From assembly GCF_001613935.1 (NCBI RefSeq), contig NZ_LQCI01000052.1, forward strand, positions 209,651 through 273,650: a DNA stretch of 64,000 nt. The letters are read 5' to 3'. The notes below the pieces were generated by a model. The model ran no database searches. It was not told the origin of the DNA and saw nothing but the letters and a program-made list of their open reading frames with translations. Within the stretch, counting starts at the first letter, position 1. Each line of letters starts with the position of its first letter. The DNA comes from Amycolatopsis regifaucium. GTDB lineage: Bacteria > Actinomycetota > Actinomycetes > Mycobacteriales > Pseudonocardiaceae. This document shows positions 23,985-33,139 of this stretch, piece after piece. A program made the translations under genes and the position numbers.

Positions 23985-26861
23985 ATGAGACCGCTTTCCC
24001 TTCCCCGCCGGTTCCGCCAGGCCACCGCCGCCCTGACCCTTCTCACCCTCGCCGCCGCCCTCACCACCGCCACCGCGCACGCCGCCGACTATCAACGGAT
24101 CCTCAACGGCGCCTTCACTTCCGGCACCGCCGATCCGTGGTGGGCGAGCGCCGGGGTCACCAACCGCGTCGTCGACCAAGAGCTGTGCGCGTCGGTCACC
24201 GGCGGCACGACGAACCCGTGGGACGCCTTGATCGGCCAGAACGGCGTGCCGTTCGAGGCCGGTCAGCAGTACACGATGTCCTTCGACGCCTACGCCACGA
24301 CATCCCAGCCCATCGCGGCCAACGCGGGCGAAGGTGTCAGCCCGTATCGCGGGATCGCCCGGCACGAGGTCCAGCTGGGCACGAGCAAACAGAGGTACAC
24401 CTTCACGTTCACTTCGGAGCTGGACTTCCCGGATTCGGGCAACGGCCAGCTCACCTTCCAGCTCGGTGGCAACCCGGCGGACAACACCATCTGCGTCGAC
24501 AACGTCTCCTTGGCCGGCGGCGTGATCCCACCCGGTGGTCCGCCCGCGCCGACGAAGAAGGTGCAGGTCGACCAAGTCGCGTACGCACCAGGACTGCCGA
24601 AGCACGCCACCCTCGTGTCCGACGCGGCGACCGCTCAGCCATGGGCACTGAAGAACTCCGGTGGTACGACCGTCGCCACCGGCCTGACCACACCGAAGGG
24701 TGTCGACTCGCTGTCCGGTGATCCGGTGCACCTGATCGACTTCTCGTCCTACGACACCGCCGGCACGGGATACACGCTGACCGTCGGCTCGGAGACCAGC
24801 TTCCCGTTCGACATCTCCGTCGACCCGCTCAAGAAGCTGCGCTACGACTCGCTGGCGTTCTTTTACCACCAGCGCAGCGGAATCGAGATCGAAGCGCAGT
24901 ACGTCGGCGCCGCGTACGCGCGGCCGGCCGGCCACCTCGACGTCGCGCCCAACAAGGGCGACACCACCGTGCCCTGCCGGTCCGACCTGAACTGCGGTTA
25001 CACGCTGGACGTGCGCGGAGGCTGGTACGACGCGGGTGATCACGGAAAGTACGTCGTCAACGGCGGTATTTCGGCGTGGCAGGTGCTCAACACCTACGAG
25101 CGCGCGAAGCTGATCGGCGACGCCACCGCGCTCGGCGACGGCAAGCTCGCCATCCCGGAAAAGGCCAACGGGGTGCCCGACATCCTCGACGAGGCCCGCT
25201 GGGAGGTGGACTTCCTGCTGAGGATGCAGGCACCCGACGGCATGGTGCACCACAAGATCCACGACGCCGACTGGACCGGCCTTCCCACGCTGCCGCACCA
25301 GGACAGCCAAGCGCGACGGCTGTCGCCGACCAGCACCGCCGCGACGCTGAACATGGCGGCGGTCGCGGCGCAGGCCGCCCGTGTCTGGAAGACGATCGAC
25401 CCGGCGTATTCGGCCAAGGCCCTCACCGCGGCCACGAGGGCTTACGCGGCCGCGAAAGCGACTCCGAAGAAGATCGCCGACCCGAACGACGGCACCGGCG
25501 GCGGCTCGTACTCCGACAGCACGCTGACCGACGAGTTCTACTGGGCCGCCGCGGAAATGTACGCCACCACCGGCGAGGCGTCCTATCGCGTGGACGTCAC
25601 CGGCTCGACCCTCTACAAGGGACAGTCGATCACCGACCGGGGCTACGACTGGGGTTCCACCGGCCCGCTGGGTGACATCACCCTCGCACTGGTGCCCACC
25701 GGCCTGCCGACGGCGGACGTCGCGGCGATCAAGGCGGCGTTCGTGGCCACCGCCGACAAACACCTGAACCAGATGGCGTCACTCGGCTATCCCGCGCCGT
25801 ATCGGGAACCCGACGGCAGTTACGTGTGGGGCTCGAACGGCCTCATCGCCAACAACGCCTCCGTGCTCGCGCTCGCCTACGACTTCACCGGTGCCGCCAA
25901 GTACCGCGAAGGCGTGTTCGAGGCACTGCACTACCTGCTGGGCCGCAACCCCGTGAGCTACTCCTACGTGAGCGGATACGGCGAGCAGCCGGTGCGCAAC
26001 GTCCACCACCGGCACTGGGCCAACCAGCTCGATCCGACGCTGCCCACCGCACCGCCCGGGGTGCTCTCCGGCGGTCCGAACAGCTCGCTGCAGGATCCCG
26101 TCGCCGAACGCCGGCTCGCCGGTTGCAAACCGCAGAAGTGCTTCGTGGACCACATCGAGGCCTACTCGCTCAACGAGGTCACGGTCAACTGGAACTCGGC
26201 GCTGGCATGGATCGCCAACTGGGCGGCGGAGAAATCGGGCTCGAGCGACACCACTCCCCCGGCCACGCCGGGCACCCCGGTCGCCTCGGAGGTGACCGCG
26301 ACGGGAGTCAAGCTGGCCTGGACTCCTTCAAGCGACCCGGAAAGCGGCGTCACGAACTACGACGTCGTCTCGATCGAGGGTGACGCCCCGCGCGTGGTCA
26401 CCACCGTGACCGGCACGTCCGCGACGCTGACCGGGCTGCGGCCGAACACCGCGTACCGGCTCGCCGTGCAGGCCCGCAACGGGGCCGGACTCAAGTCGGC
26501 GCTGTCCGGAGCGGTCGCGGTGACCACCGCACCGGACGGCCAGTCGTCCTGCGAGATCACCTATCAGGCGAGTGGGTGGAACACCGGGCTGTCCGGGAAC
26601 GTCACCATCACCAACACGAGCGGCGCGGACTGGGGCTCGTGGACCCTCGGGTTCACCTGGCCGGGAGACCAGAGGATCACCCAAGGGTGGTCGGCCGTCT
26701 GGACACAGAACGGCACCGCGGTGACGGCGACCCCCACGTCGTGGAACAGCCGGGTGCCGGTGGGCGGTTCGGTGCAGATCGGGTTCAACGCCTCCTCGTC
26801 CCCGCCGCACCCGGAACCGACCGGCTTCATCATCAACGGGCAAGCCTGTACGCGGGGCTGA
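23985..26861 (+). CDS. Secreted multidomain GH9 cellulase
   Basis: A 958-residue exported endoglucanase/cellulase. Domains in order: signal peptide 1-33 (cleavage after AHA); CBM4/9-like module about 34-175; CelD-type Ig-like domain about 190-285; GH9 catalytic domain about 285-755; fibronectin III about 768-855; CBM2 about 858-958. Catalytic residues are visible: DAGD at 349-352 (base) and Glu731 in SLNEVTVNWNS (acid), with RNVHHRHW in between. The CBM2 keeps the terminal cysteine pair and surface tryptophans. The ATG at 23985 has GGAGGAG upstream. A perfect CebR box shows cellulose-responsive control. The endo/processive mode cannot be told from sequence, but the CBM4-Ig-GH9 order is typical of theme D enzymes. 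Confidence 0.96.
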   Translation: MRPLSLPRRFRQATAALTLLTLAAALTTATAHAADYQRILNGAFTSGTADPWWASAGVTNRVVDQELCASVTGGTTNPWDALIGQNGVPFEAGQQYTMSFDAYATTSQPIAANAGEGVSPYRGIARHEVQLGTSKQRYTFTFTSELDFPDSGNGQLTFQLGGNPADNTICVDNVSLAGGVIPPGGPPAPTKKVQVDQVAYAPGLPKHATLVSDAATAQPWALKNSGGTTVATGLTTPKGVDSLSGDPVHLIDFSSYDTAGTGYTLTVGSETSFPFDISVDPLKKLRYDSLAFFYHQRSGIEIEAQYVGAAYARPAGHLDVAPNKGDTTVPCRSDLNCGYTLDVRGGWYDAGDHGKYVVNGGISAWQVLNTYERAKLIGDATALGDGKLAIPEKANGVPDILDEARWEVDFLLRMQAPDGMVHHKIHDADWTGLPTLPHQDSQARRLSPTSTAATLNMAAVAAQAARVWKTIDPAYSAKALTAATRAYAAAKATPKKIADPNDGTGGGSYSDSTLTDEFYWAAAEMYATTGEASYRVDVTGSTLYKGQSITDRGYDWGSTGPLGDITLALVPTGLPTADVAAIKAAFVATADKHLNQMASLGYPAPYREPDGSYVWGSNGLIANNASVLALAYDFTGAAKYREGVFEALHYLLGRNPVSYSYVSGYGEQPVRNVHHRHWANQLDPTLPTAPPGVLSGGPNSSLQDPVAERRLAGCKPQKCFVDHIEAYSLNEVTVNWNSALAWIANWAAEKSGSSDTTPPATPGTPVASEVTATGVKLAWTPSSDPESGVTNYDVVSIEGDAPRVVTTVTGTSATLTGLRPNTAYRLAVQARNGAGLKSALSGAVAVTTAPDGQSSCEITYQASGWNTGLSGNVTITNTSGADWGSWTLGFTWPGDQRITQGWSAVWTQNGTAVTATPTSWNSRVPVGGSVQIGFNASSSPPHPEPTGFIINGQACTRG

Positions 26862-26866
26862 ACCCA

Positions 26867-26883
26867 TGAGTGGCGATTCGGGT
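26867..26883 (+). repeat. 17-nt dispersed motif, copy 1
   Basis: TGAGTGGCGATTCGGGT occurs here and, inverted, at 40834-40850. Both copies lie directly at the end of a gene. They look like single arms of a hairpin element. Confidence 0.6.
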
Positions 26884-26953
26884 CCTGACCAAGGGCTCGG
26901 AAGCCCGCCCAGCCTCAGTAGCGACAACGGCCGCGGGTGAAGGCTCCTTCCCC

Positions 26954-27010
26954 AGTACATGATGGCCCCCTTCCTTGCGCTAGGCGCAAGGAAGGGGGCC
27001 ATCATGTACT
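26954..27010. terminator. 57-nt perfect palindrome (terminator)
   Basis: Two perfectly complementary 27-nt arms, starting AGTACATGATGGCCCCC, enclose a TAG loop. It is a bidirectional intrinsic-type terminator without a U tract. It shares the TACATGA-GGCCCCCTTC core with the hairpin at 28906. Confidence 0.85.
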
Positions 27011-27043
27011 TCCGCCGGCCACGCAAGGCCTTCACGGCACCCC

Positions 27044-27063
27044 TCCGTTGATCAAGCTCGTGC
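27044..27063 (-). repeat. 20-nt dispersed repeat, copy 1
   Basis: The minus strand reads GCACGAGCTTGATCAACGGA. The same 20 nt occur on the plus strand at 58718-58737, where they form one arm of a hairpin. Here the second arm is missing. Confidence 0.7.
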
Positions 27064-27176
27064 GATCACGCCCGGCCAGACCACGGCAACCCGCACAAGC
27101 CCCACCTCAAGAGAGCCCTTCACGGACACGCCGCCTTTGGATGCCCGCTCGGATGGATCACCGCAGCCTGGCACAT

Positions 27177-27206
27177 TACATCGTTTTCGATGTATCGTTT
27201 CCGATA
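27177..27206. promoter_or_regulatory. Tandem MarR operators overlapping the start codon
   Basis: TACATCGTTTTCGATGTA (27177-27194, 7-bp arms) overlaps TATCGTTTCCGATA (27193-27206, 5-bp arms), which ends on the A of the marR ATG. Both share ATCG-N4-CGAT. Two repressor dimers could bind side by side and block the marR-P450 promoter. Confidence 0.7.
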
Positions 27207-27736
27207 TGAAGGCCAGCGAGCTGTACCTGCTCGGCAAGCATCTGATGGAGCTCGCCTCCCGGGGCATGCGTGACGACACGGATCCGGAGACCCCGGAGAT
27301 CTACGACCTGCTCATCTCGGTGCTCGTCGAAAGTCCGGCCATGTCGATCGGCGAGCTGACCGCGCGCACTGGTTTCGCGCAGAGCCATGTCTCCGCGGCC
27401 GTCGCGAAGCTGCGGGAAGGAGGTGCCGTGGTGACGCACCCGGATCCGGCGGACCGGCGCCGCACCCTGGTCACGCCGGTCGAGGGGCTGGTGGAGGCGG
27501 TGACCCACCGGCAGCAGCGTGCTGCCGAGCAGATCATCGCGGAGGCGCTCGCCGAGCTCGATCCGGACACGGCCGCGGTCGCGGACCGGGCCGCGCGACT
27601 CACGCTCGCGGCGGAGGAGTTGTACCGGGTACTGACCGCTCGCGCGTTGGGCGTGCCAGGGCATCTCGACCTGATGCCGCTGAACTCGCTGACCGAAAAG
27701 GCGACCGAAAGACCGAAGAGGAGGGGAAAATCATGA
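27206..27736 (+). CDS. MarR family transcriptional regulator
   Basis: A 176-residue winged helix regulator. The DNA-binding core is SIGELTARTGFAQSHVSAAVAKL followed by the wing with the DPADRRRTLV motif typical of MarR. Flanking helices form the dimer interface. The start at 27206 is preceded directly by palindromes and no Shine-Dalgarno sequence, so the message is probably leaderless. The longer frame to 27137 would run through the operators. It overlaps the P450 gene by 4 nt, so it likely represses itself and the P450 in response to a small phenolic or lipophilic ligand. Confidence 0.88.
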   Translation: MKASELYLLGKHLMELASRGMRDDTDPETPEIYDLLISVLVESPAMSIGELTARTGFAQSHVSAAVAKLREGGAVVTHPDPADRRRTLVTPVEGLVEAVTHRQQRAAEQIIAEALAELDPDTAAVADRAARLTLAAEELYRVLTARALGVPGHLDLMPLNSLTEKATERPKRRGKS

Positions 27737-28893
27737 CTGGGGCGATCGATTACCCGTTCACGCAGGCGGAGCCGTTGCGGTGCCCGGCGGAATTCACCCG
27801 GCGGCAGGACGAGGAGCCCGTCGGCCGTGTCCGGCTGGCGTCCGGCGAGGACGCCTGGCTCGTCACCCGTCACGCCGACATCCGGACGTTGCTGGCCGAT
27901 CCGCGGTTCCGGCCATGGGTGCCCGGAACTCCCGTGGACAGTGGCGGCGAAATGCTCTTCACCATGTCCGGGCCCGAGCACACACGGCTGCGCCGTATCG
28001 CGGCCAGAGCCCTCACGCCTCGCCGGACCGAGTCGCTGCGGCCACGGGTCGAAGCCGTCGCGGCGGACCTGGCCGCGAAGCTGATCGCGCAAGGACCGCC
28101 CGCCGACGTGCTGGAGGGATTCGCGATCCCGTTCGCCCTCTCGGTGCTCAACGAACTTCTCGGCGTCCCGCCGTCGGCTCGCGACGATCTGCGGACCTGG
28201 ACCGACGGAATCGTGGCGGTGTTCACCGCACCGGACTACGCGGAGATGGCCGAAGCGGCGCAAAACCTGGGCGGCTATCTCGCGGAACTGGTCGAAGCGA
28301 AGCGGAACATGCCCGGAGACGACCTGCTGACCGGGCTCATCGAGGCGCGGGACGACTCAGGTGACGCCTTGCGGCCGGAAGAGGTCACCCACCTCGCCTT
28401 CGCGATCATGATCGCCGGATACGTCCCGCCCGCGAACGCGCTGGCCCAGGCCGTACTGCGGCTGGCGGTCGCACCGGAGCTGCCCCGGGATCCCGGCTCC
28501 ATGTCCGCGCTCGTCGAGGAACTCCTGCGCCAGGACCAAGGTTCGGCCGCGGACCAGGGACGGGTGGCCGTCGAAGACGCCGGGATCGGCGGGGTCCCGA
28601 TCCGCGCCGGCGACTTCGTCCTCGCGCCGCTGCGAGCGGGTAACCACGACCCCCGGCGGTTCCCCGAGCCGGAATCGGTCGATCTCGCTCGCGCGCCGGG
28701 GCATCTCACCTTCGGGCACGGGCCCCATCACTGCCTGGGCGCGGCTCTCGCCCGGCTGGAACTCCGGATCGGCCTCACCGCGCTGCTGGGCGTCGCGCCG
28801 CGACTGCGGCTGGCCGTACCGTTCGGGGAACTCACCTGGCGGCGGATGTTCCTGACCCTGCAAGGACCAGTCGCCGTACCGATTGCTTGGTGA
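27733..28893 (+). CDS. Cytochrome P450 with atypical I-helix
   Basis: A 386-residue bacterial class I P450. ExxR is at 263-266 and the haem loop FGHGPHHCLG carries Cys334 as thiolate ligand. The I-helix reads AGYVPPAN at 228-235, where most P450s have AG-x-(D/E)-T. The acid-alcohol pair used for proton delivery and O-O cleavage is absent, replaced by Val-Pro-Pro. Such changes are known in P450s that use substrate-assisted proton transfer or do unusual chemistry. It needs external ferredoxin and reductase, and neither is encoded nearby. It is translationally coupled to the marR gene. Confidence 0.93.
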   Translation: MTGAIDYPFTQAEPLRCPAEFTRRQDEEPVGRVRLASGEDAWLVTRHADIRTLLADPRFRPWVPGTPVDSGGEMLFTMSGPEHTRLRRIAARALTPRRTESLRPRVEAVAADLAAKLIAQGPPADVLEGFAIPFALSVLNELLGVPPSARDDLRTWTDGIVAVFTAPDYAEMAEAAQNLGGYLAELVEAKRNMPGDDLLTGLIEARDDSGDALRPEEVTHLAFAIMIAGYVPPANALAQAVLRLAVAPELPRDPGSMSALVEELLRQDQGSAADQGRVAVEDAGIGGVPIRAGDFVLAPLRAGNHDPRRFPEPESVDLARAPGHLTFGHGPHHCLGAALARLELRIGLTALLGVAPRLRLAVPFGELTWRRMFLTLQGPVAVPIAW

Positions 28894-28905
28894 CTCCCTC
28901 CCCCA

Positions 28906-28957
28906 AGTACATGAAGGCCCCCTTCACTGCGCCTGGCGCAAGGAAGGGGGCCATCAC
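28906..28957. terminator. Hairpin terminator between P450 and zinc operon
   Basis: TGAAGGCCCCCTTC and its continuation pair, with a few mismatches, with GGCGCAAGGAAGGGGGCC. It separates convergent genes and belongs to the same family as 26954 and 33901. Confidence 0.75.
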
Positions 28958-28966
28958 ACGACCGGT

Positions 28967-30142
28967 TTAGTGGGCGAGCACCCCGCTGACCTCGTTCGGC
29001 GTCCCCGGCAGCGCGCCGGTCGTGGTCTTCGTACCGGAGGCGAGATCGACGGCGTGAATCTCCTTCTTGCCCGGATCGGTGACATACGCCGTTCCGCCAC
29101 GCACGAAGATCGCCGGCCGCGGCCGCTGCCATTCGAGCGGTTCCTGCCAGGAGCCGAGCACCGCGATCTTCTTGGTCACCGCGCCGGTCACCGGGTCGAT
29201 CACGTGGATCTGCCCGTCGGTGCCCAGTACCAGTGCCTCGCCCCGCGGGCCGCGCGCCAGCGACCGGAAGGTGTAGCTGGTCCCGAGTTCCACGTGCTTG
29301 AGCGTCGCCTTCTCGGTGTCGATCAGCGACACCCGCGTCGGACGCTCGAGTTCCGCCGCCTTGTCGACCTTGTAGTCGCCCAAGGTGATCGGGGAAAGGT
29401 CCGAGCCGGCCTGGTTGCCGATACGGCCGTAGGGGTCCGGGCTGGGGACCTTGGTGATGGCGCCGTCACGATAGATGAGGACGCCGGTCTCGCAGCCGAT
29501 CACGACCGCTTCGCCCCGCGCGGTGGCTTCACCGTGTACGCCGGGGCACTGTTCGTTGCGCGCGATCTCTTTCTTGTCCTTGTCCAGCACCACGATGCCG
29601 GGTCGGGCGTCCTCGTTGCCGATGGTGGTGACCAATTCGCCACCGGTGAGTTCGACGGCCACGCCGTGATGTGCCTCCGGCGTCTTGTGTTTCGGCGCGG
29701 GCGGAGCCGAGGCGCCGAGTGTCTTCGGATCGAACACCGTCACCTCACCGGTCCCGTCCGCGAACAGCACCGTCTTGCCGGCGTGGCGGACGACGTGCCC
29801 CGGTTTGGCCGCCTTGACCTCGGTGTCGGTCAGCACGGCGCCGACGGCGTCGAGCACGCGGAAGCCGCTGGAAGTCGAGACCAGCAGATGCCGGTCGTTT
29901 CCGGCCGGGTTGAGCCGGTTGAAGCCGCCGAGCGGGAGATCCTTGGCCATCTTCAAGGTTTTTCCGTCGAGCACCAGGATTCCCCCGTCATAGGTGACGG
30001 CGACGGGGTCGGTCACGACGGCCGCCGACGCCGGGGTGGCACCTTGAGCCCGCGGTGCCGGTTCTTCGGTCGCGCAGGCGGCGAGCGCGAGCGTGCTCAC
30101 CGCCGTCGTCATCAGTGCGGCATATCGGGTGGGGCGTGCCAT
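28967..30142 (-). CDS. aztD: AztD-like zinc metallochaperone
   Basis: A 391-residue exported beta-propeller protein. The N-terminal signal ends in a lipobox-like LAACAT (Cys23). The rest is a chain of short strands rich in GxVxVxDxxT repeats with scattered His residues (HGVAVEL, EAHHG). The pattern matches AztD, the periplasmic chaperone that passes zinc to the AztC binding protein. It is the last gene of the minus-strand zinc operon, 32 nt after aztC, with AAGAAAGGTG before the ATG. A related propeller protein lies at 31071. Confidence 0.8.
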   Translation of the reverse strand: MARPTRYAALMTTAVSTLALAACATEEPAPRAQGATPASAAVVTDPVAVTYDGGILVLDGKTLKMAKDLPLGGFNRLNPAGNDRHLLVSTSSGFRVLDAVGAVLTDTEVKAAKPGHVVRHAGKTVLFADGTGEVTVFDPKTLGASAPPAPKHKTPEAHHGVAVELTGGELVTTIGNEDARPGIVVLDKDKKEIARNEQCPGVHGEATARGEAVVIGCETGVLIYRDGAITKVPSPDPYGRIGNQAGSDLSPITLGDYKVDKAAELERPTRVSLIDTEKATLKHVELGTSYTFRSLARGPRGEALVLGTDGQIHVIDPVTGAVTKKIAVLGSWQEPLEWQRPRPAIFVRGGTAYVTDPGKKEIHAVDLASGTKTTTGALPGTPNEVSGVLAH

Positions 30143-30174
30143 TCAACTGCACCTTTCTTCTGTGCCAGGTCTTT

Positions 30175-31074
30175 TCAGGAGCGGGTCAGGCCGGTGGTGA
30201 TCGACTCGGTGTTGGCGCGCATCATGTCCAGGTAGGTGGCCGCGCCCTGGCCCGGTTCGCTGAGCGATTCGGAGAACAGCGAGCGCACCGCCACCCGCAG
30301 GCCGGCCTGCTCGGCCAGCACCCGGGCGAGCCGGTCGGGCTGGGAGGAATCCGCGAAGATGACCGGAACCCCGGCCGAACGCACGACGTCGGCCAGCGCC
30401 TTCAGATCCGACGAGCTGGGTGAGGCGAGGGTCGTTCCACCGGGGATCACGGCGCCGACCACCTCGAACCCGTAACGCTGGGCGAGGTAACCGAAAACAT
30501 GGTGGTTGGTGACCAGCTTCCGCCGCTCCGCCGGGATGCTCCCGAACTTCCGGGTCATCATGGCGTCGAGCGCCTCGATCTCGCCGCGGTAGCGGTCGGC
30601 GTTGGCCCGGATCACCTTTTCGTCGACTCCGGGCACCCGGGCGACGATCTCGTCGGCGATCACCTTCACCGCGTCGCGCACGCGGCCCGGGTCGGTCCAG
30701 AAATGCGGATCCTTGGTGCCGCCCGCGTAGTCGATGGGATTCGCCCGCTCTCCCACAGGAAGGGCCGCCACGCCGTTTTCCTCGGCGGTGCGCACCGTGC
30801 GCAGCATGCCTTCTTCGAGCCCGAGTCCGTTGTAGACGATCAGCCCGGCGCGTTCGACCTGTGCGGCTTGCTGCGCGGAGATCCCGAACGAATGCGGATC
30901 GGCGTTCGGTTTCATCAGCACGGTCACCTCGGCCTGCTCCCCCACGATGTTGCGGGTGAGGTCGCCGAGGATGTTCGTGGTGACGACGACGGAGTTCCGG
31001 CCCTCGCCACTCGCGGAACACCCGGAGAGCGCGAGCGACACCGCGGTGACCAGTGCGAGCAGGCGGCGGCTCAT
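30175..31074 (-). CDS. aztC: Zinc ABC transporter substrate-binding lipoprotein (AztC-like)
   Basis: A 299-residue cluster A-I metal-binding protein. The lipobox LSGCSAS lies at about residue 19. Candidate metal ligands occur in family order: DPHSFG, DPHFWTDP, TNHHVFGY and FADSSQPD (three His and one Asp). A long His-rich loop as in ZnuA is absent, which fits AztC with a partner chaperone. The ATG at 31074 overlaps the stop of the upstream propeller gene (ATGA). Zinc is the expected ligand, although manganese cannot be excluded from sequence. Confidence 0.9.
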   Translation of the reverse strand: MSRRLLALVTAVSLALSGCSASGEGRNSVVVTTNILGDLTRNIVGEQAEVTVLMKPNADPHSFGISAQQAAQVERAGLIVYNGLGLEEGMLRTVRTAEENGVAALPVGERANPIDYAGGTKDPHFWTDPGRVRDAVKVIADEIVARVPGVDEKVIRANADRYRGEIEALDAMMTRKFGSIPAERRKLVTNHHVFGYLAQRYGFEVVGAVIPGGTTLASPSSSDLKALADVVRSAGVPVIFADSSQPDRLARVLAEQAGLRVAVRSLFSESLSEPGQGAATYLDMMRANTESITTGLTRS

Positions 31075-32282
31075 CGACCGGTCTCCACGATGTGACCGGC
31101 CTTGCCGTCGACCCTCAACGTCCTGGCGCGACGGAGGTTGTCGTTGTAGTCGATCTCGTACACCTCTCCGGAAAGCGGGTTGTTGACGTACGCCCGCGTC
31201 GTGTCGACCTGAATCGAGGGCGCCGCGGCCGCGGCAGCCTCGGGCGACAGCAACGAGATCCGGGCCTGCTCCTTCCCGGTAGCGCCGTCGTAAGCGCGCA
31301 GGCCTCCATCCCGCGCCAGCACCAGAAGGGGGCCGCCCTCCCCCACCGCGTTCACCGCGGCGACCGGTCCGGTCTCGAGGTATCGCCAGGCCCGGCGGCC
31401 GACGTCCAGCGACCACACCGCGCCGTCCCCGGATTCGGCCACGAGCGTGGTGCCGCCCGGCCGATGGGAGAACGCGGTGGCGCGCTCGTGTGCGACGGCT
31501 TCCGGCGGGTACGGGATCTTCTCACCGGTGAATGTGCCGTCCTTCTCCGTGACCAGCAGTGCGCCGTCCGCGCAGCCGAACACCACGCCCCGTCGGGTCA
31601 CCGCCTGCCCCTGCAGTTCCGGGCACGGCGGATCGAGCTCCGCCACCGGTTTTCCTCGCCGGTCATGGACCCGCACCCGGTGGGCGTACGGCTTGCCGGG
31701 GTCCGCCACCGAAGCCAGGATGTGCTTGCCGTAGGGCACCGCGACGCCGGCGTGTGGCTCGCGCACGATCCTGCCCAGTTCGGCCACGGAACCCTTGTCG
31801 AGCGCGGCCCGGTCGAGCACGGACGCTGAACCGTCCGAAAAGGACACCACGGAAACCACCGGATCGCTGTACGCGCCCAATGGTTGTTTTCCCGGCGCCA
31901 GGCCGACTTCCCGGGGCTTCGCGCGGTAGTAGTGCACATGGTCGCCGTGGTCGACCATCCAGGCTCCGCTGTCGATCACGCGCACCGAAGCGTCACCGCC
32001 GGTCAGATAACCGAACCGCCCGTCGCCGATCAGGCCGCGTACCCCTTCGACGCGTCCGGCTTCGTGCACCTCCTCGGTGATCAGGTCCACCACGCGCACG
32101 GCACCCGAGGCGGGATCCGCGACGATCAATCGTGACTGCGCCTCGGCGGCTTCCTCGGCGCCTTCGACATAGCCATGCGGGACCTCCGCGGCGGTGTCCC
32201 GCGGCGGCTCGCCGCCACAGGCCGCCAGAGTCACCGCCGTGACCGCGAGAACGACCGCCGTCCGGCTTTTCTTGAGTCTCAT
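31071..32282 (-). CDS. Second AztD-like propeller lipoprotein
   Basis: A 403-residue exported protein with signal peptide and lipobox TLAACGG. The propeller core has the histidine-rich segment MVDHGDHVHYYRAK near residue 110, a likely metal site. It shares strand pattern and C-terminal DTTRAYVNNP segment with the AztD family but is clearly distinct from the 28967 protein. It overlaps the permease gene and aztC by 4 nt each. The operon therefore has two candidate zinc chaperones, perhaps with different affinities or partners. Confidence 0.8.
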   Translation of the reverse strand: MRLKKSRTAVVLAVTAVTLAACGGEPPRDTAAEVPHGYVEGAEEAAEAQSRLIVADPASGAVRVVDLITEEVHEAGRVEGVRGLIGDGRFGYLTGGDASVRVIDSGAWMVDHGDHVHYYRAKPREVGLAPGKQPLGAYSDPVVSVVSFSDGSASVLDRAALDKGSVAELGRIVREPHAGVAVPYGKHILASVADPGKPYAHRVRVHDRRGKPVAELDPPCPELQGQAVTRRGVVFGCADGALLVTEKDGTFTGEKIPYPPEAVAHERATAFSHRPGGTTLVAESGDGAVWSLDVGRRAWRYLETGPVAAVNAVGEGGPLLVLARDGGLRAYDGATGKEQARISLLSPEAAAAAAPSIQVDTTRAYVNNPLSGEVYEIDYNDNLRRARTLRVDGKAGHIVETGR

Positions 32283-33130
32283 CGTGAACGCTCGATCTCC
32301 AGTGTCGGGGAACGGAAGTGCTGTCGCGCGAAGGAAAGGGCCGCGGAGAGGAAGAACAAACCGACCGCGCCGGCGGCGATGGTCGCGCCGGCCGCGGTAT
32401 CCCAGTGCCAGGACACGAGCAGACCACCGACCGTGGCCACCACACCCAGCAGCGCGGCGACGAGCATGATCGTGGTGATCCGCCGCGACCAGAAGAGCGC
32501 CGCCGCCGCGGGGGCGATGAGCAGGCCGAACACCAGCAGCGTCCCCACCACCCGGAACGAAGCGACGATCGTCAGCGTGACCAGCGCCAGCAGCACGGCG
32601 TTGGCCAGGCGCGGACGCAGGCCGAGGGTGTGGCCTTTGCGGACGTCGAAGGTGAGCGCGGTGAAGGACCGGTGGCCCAGCAGCGCCACCGCCGCCACGA
32701 CGACCAGCGTGATCGCCAGGCCCACCAGATCGGCGGAGCCGACAGCGAGCACGTCACCGAAGAGGAATCCGGTGAGATCGACGGCGAACGACCGTGAATG
32801 CGAGACGATGATCACGCCACTCGCGAGCATGCCGACGAAGAGAAGTCCGATGGTGGTGTCCTCCGACAATCGCCGCGAGCGACCGAGTGCCGTGACGCCG
32901 AGCGCCATCACCCCGGCGCTGACCGCGGCGCCGATCAGCAGGTTCACGCCGGTCAGCGACGCGACCGCCACGCCGGGCAACATGCCGTGCGACATGGCGT
33001 CGCCGATGAAGGCCATCCCCCGCAACACCACCCACGTACCCACGACCGCGCACACCACCGACACGAGCACGCCCGCCACGAGCGCTCGCTGCACGAAGGA
33101 CACCTCGAAGGGGACCAGTAACCACTCCAC
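32279..33130 (-). CDS. aztB: Zinc ABC transporter permease (AztB-like)
   Basis: A 283-residue ABC-3 family permease with eight or more membrane helices. The conserved FIGDAMSHGMLPGVA segment and the later HxxFTALTFD and GTLLVFGLLIAPAA segments are typical of ZnuB/AztB. The GTG at 33130 places the protein start at the family-typical VEWLLVPFEVSFVQRAL. An ATG at 33160 would lie inside the Zur-like palindrome, and the open frame to 33193 crosses the divergent aztA start. The ATPase partner is the divergent gene at 33178. Confidence 0.88.
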   Translation of the reverse strand: MEWLLVPFEVSFVQRALVAGVLVSVVCAVVGTWVVLRGMAFIGDAMSHGMLPGVAVASLTGVNLLIGAAVSAGVMALGVTALGRSRRLSEDTTIGLLFVGMLASGVIIVSHSRSFAVDLTGFLFGDVLAVGSADLVGLAITLVVVAAVALLGHRSFTALTFDVRKGHTLGLRPRLANAVLLALVTLTIVASFRVVGTLLVFGLLIAPAAAALFWSRRITTIMLVAALLGVVATVGGLLVSWHWDTAAGATIAAGAVGLFFLSAALSFARQHFRSPTLEIERSR

Positions 33131-33139
33131 GCGAACCAC

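Larger units (their letters stand above)
26862..27176. other. Repeat-rich gap after the cellulase
   Basis: A 315-nt stretch with no gene. It holds half of a 17-nt dispersed motif (26867-26883), a 57-nt perfect hairpin (26954-27010) and a 20-nt dispersed repeat (27044-27063). These are the same kinds of element seen at other gene ends in the window. Transcription terminators are the likely role. Confidence 0.6.
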
